NCBI GenBank assembly: GCA_030425615.1
Contig: JAUIAI010000106.1
Coordinates: 1 to 7,532, forward strand
DNA length: 7,532 bases
Direction of reading: 5' to 3'
Source: Gammaproteobacteria bacterium
Lineage (GTDB): Bacteria > Pseudomonadota > Gammaproteobacteria > Burkholderiales > Burkholderiaceae_E
Shown here: piece after piece, positions 1 through 6,881 of the stretch
How positions within the stretch are numbered: position 1 is the stretch's first letter
Layout: each line of letters opens with the position of its first letter
The notes under the pieces: model-generated
Told to the model about the DNA's origin: nothing
The model's database searches: none
Seen by the model: the letters and a program-made list of their open reading frames with translations, nothing else
Translations under genes and position numbers: made by a program

Positions 1-21
1 CGCCTGACGGGGCCGGCAGAC

Positions 22-30
22 GGAGGGAGG
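22..30 (+). promoter_or_regulatory. Ribosome binding site of cbbQ
   Basis: The purine run GGAGGGAGG ends eight bases before the ATG at 39 and is a near-ideal Shine-Dalgarno match. It fixes the cbbQ start. The remaining bases at 1-21 are too few to identify the upstream gene. A TGA at 5-7 could be its stop codon, but the reading frame cannot be proved. Confidence 0.8.
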
Positions 31-38
31 TCTTTCAG

Positions 39-884
39 ATGACGGATCCGGCAATCGCGTCGGGTGCACTAGCGCAGGCGGGTGCGTCGGCGCCCTGGTA
101 TCACCCCCAGGGAGACGAGGTGTCACTGTTCGAGGCCGCGTACGCGGCCCGGATGCCCGTCATGCTCGTGGGGCCGACCGGGTGCGGCAAGACCCGGTTC
201 GTCGAGCACATGGCCTGGCGGTTGCACGCGGGCAGGGAAGCATCGTGCGAACCGGGCCTGATCACGGTGGCCTGCCATGACGATCTCGGAGCGGCCGACC
301 TGGTCGGCCGCCATCTTCTGGAAGACGGGCAGACCGTCTGGGTGGACGGCCCGCTGACGCGCGCCGTGCGCAGTGGCGCGCTCTGTTACCTGGACGAAGT
401 CGTCGAGGCGCGTCGCGACACGATCGTGGTCATTCACGCGCTCACCGACCACCGACGGCTGCTGCCGATCGAGCGAACGGGAGAACTCCTGAACGCTCAC
501 GACGACTTCCTGCTCGTGGTGTCCTACAACCCGGGCTATCAGAGCGTTCTGAAGGACCTGAAGCCGTCGACGCGTCAGCGCTTCATGACGCTCGCGTTCG
601 ATTACCCACCTCCGGCCCACGAGGCGGTGGTGATTGCTCACGAGTCGGGTGTGGACGAAGCCATGGCCGCGGCGCTGGCCCGACTGGGCGCGGCGGCGCG
701 CGCGCTGGACACCGGGCCCGAGCAACCCGCCGTTTCGACCCGTCTGCTCGTGCACGCGGCCCAGCTCATGGTGCGGGGCATCGATGCGTCGCGTGCCTGC
801 GAGGCTGCAATCGTGCGCGTCGTGGGGGATGACGAGACCCTGCGTCAGGCGCTGCGCGACCTGGTCGAGATCACCCTGCCGTGA
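39..884 (+). CDS. cbbQ: CbbQ, MoxR-class AAA+ ATPase of the RuBisCO activase complex
   Basis: This is a cytoplasmic AAA+ ATPase of 281 residues. In the family, CbbQ forms hexamers that use ATP hydrolysis, with CbbO as adaptor, to remove inhibitory sugar phosphates from RuBisCO. Visible motifs are Walker A GPTGCGKT (45-52), Walker B CYLDE (116-120), a sensor-1 asparagine in SYNPGYQ (about 164), a candidate arginine finger in STRQRF (177-182) and a sensor-2-like STRLL (233-237). The stretches LFEAAYAARMPVML, RFVEHMAWRL and YLDEVVEAR are typical of the CbbQ/NirQ/NorQ group. The length is slightly above the usual 260-270 residues because of an N-terminal tail of about 20 residues and a loop at about 63-73. 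The ATG has a strong ribosome binding site. The stop overlaps the cbbO start in GTGA, so the two are probably translationally coupled. NirQ/NorQ of denitrification is the main alternative; overall resemblance favours CbbQ. Confidence 0.9.
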   Translation: MTDPAIASGALAQAGASAPWYHPQGDEVSLFEAAYAARMPVMLVGPTGCGKTRFVEHMAWRLHAGREASCEPGLITVACHDDLGAADLVGRHLLEDGQTVWVDGPLTRAVRSGALCYLDEVVEARRDTIVVIHALTDHRRLLPIERTGELLNAHDDFLLVVSYNPGYQSVLKDLKPSTRQRFMTLAFDYPPPAHEAVVIAHESGVDEAMAAALARLGAAARALDTGPEQPAVSTRLLVHAAQLMVRGIDASRACEAAIVRVVGDDETLRQALRDLVEITLP

Positions 885-3139
885 GCACAGGCGCAGGCGC
901 CGGCGACGAGGCTCTGCGCCGGATTGCCCGCGCGGTGTCGGGCCGGCCCGTGCGGTGGTGGCAGCCTGCCGGCTGGCCTGCGCAGCCCCCGCGAGCGCGC
1001 GTCGGCGCACCACGGGACAGCGCGCCGCGAGGCGATGAAAGGCCTTTGGGGGATCTGGCCGGGTTGCCGGTGCCGCCCCCGCGTTACGGGCCTTACCGGC
1101 AGGAGTCGGCCAATCGACGCTGGCACAGACTGCGCGTGCTCTGCGCTGCCCTGTTCGACGACTCATGGGCATCACCGCTGACCGGCAATCCGTTCGTTGC
1201 CGGCGCCGAGTGGAAAGCGTGCCTGACCGGGGCGGGTGAACCCCGTACGCCCTTGCGGCGTGCGCTCGCGTATCAGGTTCCCCCTCGATCTCCCGTCGGA
1301 GACGCGCTCGTGGCCGTCGCGCTCGCCCGTCTGATCGCTGCGGTCCTGTTCGATGCGATGGTCTCGCACGCTTTACCCGGTGCGGGGCGTGACCTGCGCA
1401 GATGGAGGCGGACGCAGCGACTGCTCGCATCGCGACTGAGCGGGCCTGAAGAGGCGGCCGCGGGGCAGGCGCTGGCGCTGCTGTCCGGTGTCGCCTTCGA
1501 AACGCTCTCCGTCGGAGCCGGGATGGAGCCTGTCGGGGGCTTCGCCGACGGCCCCGGCTCGACCTCTTCCGGGCAGCGCCTGACGAGGGCCGCGGTCCGG
1601 TTGAAGCGGATCATCCGGTGGGCGGCGTCCGCCGTCGGCGTCATCGTCCCCTGCGAGCGGGCCGGTCTCTCGGAATCCGGGTCGCGGAGCTCCGGTGCTC
1701 ACGGCCGGGTCCGCGCACGGGCGCTGCCAAGGGCGCAGCGCCCGTCCGGCGCCCACCCCGCCGTTCTCGACCGGGATGCACTGCGGTGCGCCCTGACAGC
1801 GGCGATCGCCGCGGCCTGGCGGGTCCTGGCCGCCGCCGGCCTCGTGGGCCGGGGCTGGCCCTCAGGCGGGATGATCTCGATCGAAGACGTTCTTTCTGGC
1901 GCTGCCTCGGGCCCGCCCGGCGGGCGCGCGTCAGAGGCGCCTTCGGGTCGATCGCAGGCCGCGCGCGCCGGGTCGGGAACGACCGGGGCCGACGACAGCG
2001 GCGATGCCGAAGACGGTCCGGACGGCGCCGACGCGGCGGCCGGCACCGCCTCCGGGGTCGTCAGGCAGTCGGGCGAGGGCGACCGTTCCCGCGCATCCGG
2101 CCAGACGCGGTTCACGGGCGGCGCGCGCCGGTATCCGGTTCACGAGTGGGATTCGATCGGGCGACGTCGGCTGCCTGCGCATTGTCTGGTGCACGAGCAC
2201 GACCTCGCCGGCTCCGAGCGCGACGCCATCGCGCGGCTGCGCCGCGAGCGCCCGTCGCTCGTCGCCGCGGTGCGGCGGGTCTTCCTGCAGGCGCCGGCGC
2301 ACGGCCGCACCGCCGGCCCGCTCGAGCGGGACGGCGACTGGCTCGATATCGATGCAGCGGTCGATGAAGTCGTGTCCGCGCAGACCGGCCGTCCCGGCGA
2401 TGGACGGGCCCATCGACGGCGGGTACCCGGCCGCCGCGACCTCGCCATCGCGTTCCTTCTCGACATGAGCGCCTCCACGGACTGTCCGGTGCCCGATGGC
2501 CGGGCCGTGGCCGCCACGACGTCGACCTCCGAAACCGCCGACGAAGACGACTTCCCCCTCGCATGGGGCGGCTTCCAGGAACCGGTGGAGCGTTCCCCGA
2601 CGCCCCGCCGGGTGATCGACGTGGCCAAGGATGCGTTGCTGCTCTGTGGGGCAGCCCTCGCTGAGCTCGGCGACCCGTTCGCCATCTTCGGGTTCTCGGG
2701 GTCGGGTCGCGAGCGGGTGGACTTCTATGTCGCCAAGCCCTTCGGTGTCCGTGCCGGTCCGGCCCACTGGGCTGCCGTCGCCGGCATCGAGCCTCGTCAG
2801 TACACGCGTATGGGCGCCGCGATCCGGCATGCGAGCTGGCACCTGCGGCAAGAGCCGGCGGCACGCCGCGCCTTGGTGATCGTCTCGGACGGATACCCGC
2901 AGGACAGCGATTACGGTCCGGACCGGCGTGACGAGCGCTATGGTGTCGAGGACACCGCCGTCGCCCTGCGCGAGGCGGCCGCGCAGGGGGTGGGCAGCGT
3001 GTGTCTGACCGTCGACAAGGCCGGCCATGACTACCTGGGCCGGATGCTTCCTGCGCGGGCGTACCAGGTCGTCGCAGACGTGGAGACCCTGCCCGTTGCG
3101 CTGGCCGAGGCCAGCGTGAGTCTGCTCGCCCGACGCTGA
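881..3139 (+). CDS. cbbO: CbbO, von Willebrand factor A domain adaptor of RuBisCO activase
   Basis: This 752-residue protein is the expected partner of CbbQ. In known complexes one CbbO sits on the CbbQ hexamer, and its VWA domain contacts RuBisCO through a metal-dependent site. The C-terminal VWA domain spans about 517-752. It has the MIDAS motif DMSAS (D528, S530, S532), a candidate metal-ligand threonine in YTRMG (T642) and VSDGYPQD (668-675), followed by the family-typical YGVEDTAVALREA and LTVDKAGHDYLGRM. A conserved block before it contains RRYPVHEWD (416-424) and GDWLDIDAAV (485-494). The N-terminal half (1-330) is helical and Arg/Ala-rich with no motif I can name. Residues 335-412 form a low-complexity Gly/Ser/Ala/Asp linker, and 534-573 an acidic insert directly after MIDAS. 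The start is a GTG overlapping the cbbQ stop. It lacks a clear ribosome binding site of its own, which fits coupled translation. NorD is the related alternative. Confidence 0.85.
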   Translation: MSTGAGAGDEALRRIARAVSGRPVRWWQPAGWPAQPPRARVGAPRDSAPRGDERPLGDLAGLPVPPPRYGPYRQESANRRWHRLRVLCAALFDDSWASPLTGNPFVAGAEWKACLTGAGEPRTPLRRALAYQVPPRSPVGDALVAVALARLIAAVLFDAMVSHALPGAGRDLRRWRRTQRLLASRLSGPEEAAAGQALALLSGVAFETLSVGAGMEPVGGFADGPGSTSSGQRLTRAAVRLKRIIRWAASAVGVIVPCERAGLSESGSRSSGAHGRVRARALPRAQRPSGAHPAVLDRDALRCALTAAIAAAWRVLAAAGLVGRGWPSGGMISIEDVLSGAASGPPGGRASEAPSGRSQAARAGSGTTGADDSGDAEDGPDGADAAAGTASGVVRQSGEGDRSRASGQTRFTGGARRYPVHEWDSIGRRRLPAHCLVHEHDLAGSERDAIARLRRERPSLVAAVRRVFLQAPAHGRTAGPLERDGDWLDIDAAVDEVVSAQTGRPGDGRAHRRRVPGRRDLAIAFLLDMSASTDCPVPDGRAVAATTSTSETADEDDFPLAWGGFQEPVERSPTPRRVIDVAKDALLLCGAALAELGDPFAIFGFSGSGRERVDFYVAKPFGVRAGPAHWAAVAGIEPRQYTRMGAAIRHASWHLRQEPAARRALVIVSDGYPQDSDYGPDRRDERYGVEDTAVALREAAAQGVGSVCLTVDKAGHDYLGRMLPARAYQVVADVETLPVALAEASVSLLARR

Positions 3140-3159
3140 GGCCGGGCGCCGGCGATGCC

Positions 3160-3164
<5 letters not shown>
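3135..3164. terminator. Hairpin between convergent cbbO and argG, possible bidirectional terminator
   Basis: GCTGAGGC at 3135-3142 and GCCTCAGC at 3157-3164 form a perfect 8-bp inverted repeat with a 14-base loop. Each arm contains one stop codon: TGA of cbbO at 3137-3139 and TGA of argG (minus strand) at 3160-3162. A competing GC-rich hairpin, GCCGG-GCG-CCGGC, lies at 3141-3153. No T-tract follows on either strand, so classical intrinsic termination is not assured. The terminator role is inferred from position and symmetry. Confidence 0.5.
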
Positions 3165-4377
<1,213 letters not shown>

Positions 4378-4393
4378 CGTGCGCGACACCGAT

Positions 4394-4424
4394 TTGGCAG
4401 GAATTCGTAAAAGCCGCACATTAT
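4394..4424 (+). promoter_or_regulatory. Weak promoter candidate for the transporter gene
   Basis: TTGGCA at 4394-4399 matches the -35 consensus in five of six positions. CATTAT at 4419-4424 matches the -10 consensus in four of six, with a 19-base spacer. This would start transcription near 4431 and shares the AT-rich core with the argG -10 box on the other strand, so the two would compete for polymerase. The long spacer keeps confidence low. Confidence 0.25.
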
Positions 4425-4448
4425 AGGGATCCTGTGCCGGTGGCCAGA
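4420..4448 (-). promoter_or_regulatory. Probable sigma-70 type promoter of argG
   Basis: On the minus strand the hexamer TATAAT, a perfect -10 consensus, lies at 4425-4420 in an otherwise GC-rich context. Transcription would start near 4413 and leave a leader of about 36 bases before the ATG at 4377. The hexamer 17 bases upstream (TCTGGC, 4448-4443) is a poor -35 match, and the better TTGAAC at 4457-4452 is too far (26-base spacer). The promoter may therefore need an activator. I saw no convincing ArgR box. Confidence 0.5.
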
Positions 4449-4479
4449 CGGGTTCAATTCGCTTCGGCCCTCCGGCCGG

Positions 4480-5793
4480 ATGCGCCGAGCGCGCCCGCCG
4501 GCTCTCCGTCACCCGCCCGTTCCCGCCACCTTGTCAGATCCCACAGTCGGCCTGTCCGCCCACCGAGACTTCCTGCTGTTCCTCGGTCTGCGCGTGCTCA
4601 GTAACGTGGGCTATCACATGCAGACGGTGGCCATCGGCTGGCAGATGTACGCGCTCACCGGAGATCCTCTGGATCTCGGCCTCGTCGGGCTCGTGCAGTT
4701 CTTCCCAAGCGTGCTGCTGGTGCTGGTCGTCGGGCAGGTCGCCGATCGCTTCGATCGCCGGGTCGTGGTCTTCTTCGCTCGGCTGGCCCTCATGCTCGCC
4801 GCCCTGTCGCTGGCCTGGGCAGCGGCACACGATTTCGCCGATCCGCCGCTCCTTCTGTCCGTGGTCTTCTTCATCGGCGTGGCCCAGTCCTTCCACATGC
4901 CCACCGCGCAGGCGGTGACGCCCACGCTCGTGCCGGCGGTGCTGCTGCCCAAGGCCATTGCATGGTCCTCGGTCGGGTTCCGGTTGTCCGTCATCGTGGG
5001 TCCCATGGTGGGCGGCTTCCTGATCCTCGCCGGCTCCTGGGTGGTGTACGCCGTGTGCGGCCTGTTGCAGGCCATTGCCGCGATCCTCGTGCTCCGGGTG
5101 AAGCTGAAGCGCCCGGGCCGCATGCGCGAGCCGGTTTCGCGAAAGACCCTGCTTGCCGGCTTCACCTTCATCCGTGACCGGCCCGTGGTACTGGGCGCCA
5201 TCACGCTCGATCTCTTCATGGTCCTGCTCGGCGGGGCCACCGCGCTGATGCCGGTGTATGCGGGCGAGATCCTGCAGGTCGGACCCTGGGGCCTGGGCCT
5301 GATGCGGGCGGCGCCGGGCTTCGGCGCCGTGGCGATGGCGCTGTGGCTGCTGCGCCGACCGCTCGAACGCAGGGTCGGTCGCCGCATGTTCGCGGCAGCG
5401 GCCGTCTACGGGCTGGCGACCATCGCGTTCGGACTGTCAGAGAGCCTCGCCTGGGCTCTGTCGGCGCTGGCGGTGCTCGGTGCGGCCGACATGATCAGCG
5501 TCGTCATACGGCAGTCGGTCGTCCAGATCGACACGCCGGACGACATGCGGGGCAGGGTGGCGGCCGTCAACGTGGTCTGCATCGGCGGCTCGATCCGGCT
5601 CGGCGAGTTCGAGTCGGGACTGACCGCGTCATGGTGGGGCACCGTACCGGCCACGATCGTCGGCGGCGTCGCCACGCTGGCCGTCACCGGGATCTGGATC
5701 CGGCTGTTCCCTGCGCTCTGGCGGCGGGAGCGGCTCGTCGGCGAGATCCCGACGGCCGGGACGCCCGAAGGCTCTGTGCGAAGATCGGGATGA
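4480..5793 (+). CDS. Major facilitator superfamily exporter, EntS-like (MFS_3 type)
   Basis: This 437-residue inner-membrane protein has about 10-12 hydrophobic segments between residues 31 and 410. The conserved MFS loop motif between helices 2 and 3 appears as GQVADRFDRR (85-94). The N-terminal RVLSNVGYHMQTVAIGWQMY (38-57), the motif DTPDDMRGRV (351-360) and the late LGEFESG (374-380) place it in the group containing the enterobactin exporter EntS and many uncharacterised drug or metabolite efflux proteins. The substrate cannot be read from sequence. The ATG at 4480 has no clear ribosome binding site. A TTG at 4531 would drop 17 Pro/Arg-rich residues and still leave a short cytosolic tail before helix 1, so the start is uncertain. 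The gene is divergent from argG and is followed 19 bases later by an aldo/keto reductase gene, probably in the same transcript. No siderophore synthesis gene is visible. Confidence 0.85.
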   Translation: MRRARPPALRHPPVPATLSDPTVGLSAHRDFLLFLGLRVLSNVGYHMQTVAIGWQMYALTGDPLDLGLVGLVQFFPSVLLVLVVGQVADRFDRRVVVFFARLALMLAALSLAWAAAHDFADPPLLLSVVFFIGVAQSFHMPTAQAVTPTLVPAVLLPKAIAWSSVGFRLSVIVGPMVGGFLILAGSWVVYAVCGLLQAIAAILVLRVKLKRPGRMREPVSRKTLLAGFTFIRDRPVVLGAITLDLFMVLLGGATALMPVYAGEILQVGPWGLGLMRAAPGFGAVAMALWLLRRPLERRVGRRMFAAAAVYGLATIAFGLSESLAWALSALAVLGAADMISVVIRQSVVQIDTPDDMRGRVAAVNVVCIGGSIRLGEFESGLTASWWGTVPATIVGGVATLAVTGIWIRLFPALWRRERLVGEIPTAGTPEGSVRRSG

Positions 5794-5798
5794 ACGGC

Positions 5799-5807
5799 AA
5801 GGAGGAG
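5799..5807 (+). promoter_or_regulatory. Strong ribosome binding site of the aldo/keto reductase gene
   Basis: AAGGAGGAG is close to the perfect anti-16S complement, and its GGAGG core (5801-5805) ends seven bases before the ATG at 5813. This spacing favours 5813 over a second in-frame ATG at 5819. The site lies in the 19-base gap after the transporter stop, so the reductase may be translated more strongly than the transporter. Confidence 0.85.
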
Positions 5808-5812
5808 ACGGG

Positions 5813-6823
5813 ATGACCATGACCTATCAGCGCCTGGGGGCCAGCAACCTGAGGGTGTCGCGGCTGTGCCTGGGCACGATGATGTTCGGGGACCAGACCG
5901 AGGCGGACGAAGCCGCGCGCATCGTGTCCGGCGCGCGCGAGCAGGGCGTGAACTTCGTCGACACCGCCGACGTCTACACGCGCGGTGCCTCGGAGCGCAT
6001 GCTCGCGCCTCTCATCAGGGCCGAGCGCGACTACTGGGTGCTCGCCACCAAGCTCGGCAACCGGATGTCAGACGATCCGAACGCGGCCGGCTACTCGCGC
6101 TCCTGGATGCTCCGGTCGGTCGAGGACAGCCTGCGCCGCCTGGACACCGGCCATATCGACATCCTCTACATGCACCGGGATCTCGAGCGGGACTCGCTCG
6201 AGGAGGCCGTGCGGACCATGGGAGATCTGATCCGCGACGGCAAGATCCGCTACTGGGGCCTGTCGAACTTCCGTGGCTGGCGCATCGCCGAGGCGGTGCG
6301 TCTCGCCGACGCGCTGGGCGTGCCTCGGCCCGCCGTGTGTCAGCCCTACTACAACCTGTTGAACCGGATGCCGGAGGTCGAGATCCTGCCGGCGTGTGCC
6401 GCCTACGGCCTGGGGGTCGTGCCCTACAGCCCGATCGCCCGCGGTGTTCTGACCGGCAAGTACCGCCCTGGCGCCGAGCCCGAGGCGGGCACGCGCGCAG
6501 CCAGGAAGGACATGCGCATGATGCAGACCGAATGGCGGGAGGAGTCGCTCGAAGTGGCGGCCCGGCTTCGCGAGCACGCGGACGCTCGTGGGGCCAGTCT
6601 GCTCGGGTTCTCGGTGGCCTGGGTACTGGCCAACCCGATCGTCAGCTCGGTGATCGCCGGCCCGCGCACCCTGGCGCAGTGGCAGTCATACGCCGAGGCG
6701 CTCACGCTCGAGTGGGGCGAGGCGGACGAAAGGGCAGTGGACGAACTGGTGGTTCCGGGACACGCGTCGACGCCCGGATATCACGATCCCCAGTATCCGT
6801 TCTACGGGCGGCCGGTCTCCTGA
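5813..6823 (+). CDS. Aldo/keto reductase, NADPH-dependent oxidoreductase
   Basis: A soluble (alpha/beta)8-barrel oxidoreductase of 336 residues, full length for the bacterial AKR group related to YajO/YghZ and potassium-channel beta subunits. The catalytic tetrad is complete: D50 and Y55 in FVDTADVY, K80 in LATKLGN and H121 in LYMHRD. The barrel start RLGASNLRVSRLCLGTMMFG (7-26), the strand KIRYWGLSNF (144-153) and the C-terminal cofactor loop SVIAGPRTLAQWQSY (279-293) are all typical; this loop binds the 2'-phosphate side of NADPH in relatives. It reduces an aldehyde or ketone, or does the reverse, but the physiological substrate is unknown. It probably shares a transcript with the upstream exporter gene, which could mean paired detoxification and efflux, though that is inference. 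The coding sequence includes a perfect 8-bp inverted repeat at 6182-6202 of unknown relevance. Confidence 0.93.
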   Translation: MTMTYQRLGASNLRVSRLCLGTMMFGDQTEADEAARIVSGAREQGVNFVDTADVYTRGASERMLAPLIRAERDYWVLATKLGNRMSDDPNAAGYSRSWMLRSVEDSLRRLDTGHIDILYMHRDLERDSLEEAVRTMGDLIRDGKIRYWGLSNFRGWRIAEAVRLADALGVPRPAVCQPYYNLLNRMPEVEILPACAAYGLGVVPYSPIARGVLTGKYRPGAEPEAGTRAARKDMRMMQTEWREESLEVAARLREHADARGASLLGFSVAWVLANPIVSSVIAGPRTLAQWQSYAEALTLEWGEADERAVDELVVPGHASTPGYHDPQYPFYGRPVS

Positions 6824-6831
6824 GTCCCCCG

Positions 6832-6868
6832 CCCGGTGTCGGGATGCCCCGGCTCGGGATGCCCCGGC
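6832..6868. repeat. GC-rich tandem repeat in a convergent intergenic gap, possible terminator
   Basis: The 15-base unit TCGGGATGCCCCGGC occurs twice back to back (6839-6853 and 6854-6868). A degenerate partial copy precedes it, so the pattern CCCG-loop-CGGG-ATGC is seen from 6832. Each module can fold as a 4-bp hairpin (6832-6843 and 6848-6858), and the palindrome CCGGCGCCGG follows at 6864-6873. The 58-base gap lies between two converging stop codons, so a bidirectional termination or transcript-stabilising role is plausible. No T-tract supports intrinsic termination. Confidence 0.6.
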
Positions 6869-6881
6869 GCCGGCTCTGTTC

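Noticed and set aside
1..38. Possible 3' end of a RuBisCO gene upstream of cbbQ
   Set aside because: Too short to identify any frame or protein. The TGA at 5-7 could occur by chance.
123..1430. Minus-strand open frame of 435 codons across cbbQ and the start of cbbO
   Set aside because: It is antisense to two well-supported genes, is Arg/Ala-rich, shows no known motif and is of the kind expected by chance in high-GC DNA.
1618..2367. Plus-strand frame of 249 codons inside cbbO, which could suggest a frameshift
   Set aside because: The cbbO frame is continuous and its pre-VWA block is conserved on both sides. The alternative frame is Arg-rich low-complexity sequence.
4413..4460. Possible ArgR operator upstream of argG
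   Set aside because: Segments such as GAATTC and GAATTG resemble half of an ARG box, but I could not find the paired 18-base palindrome.
6182..6202. Perfect 8-bp inverted repeat CTCGAGCG / CGCTCGAG with a 5-base loop
   Set aside because: It lies inside the reductase coding sequence (LERDSLE) and is explained by codon choice. No start or stop is near it to suggest regulation.
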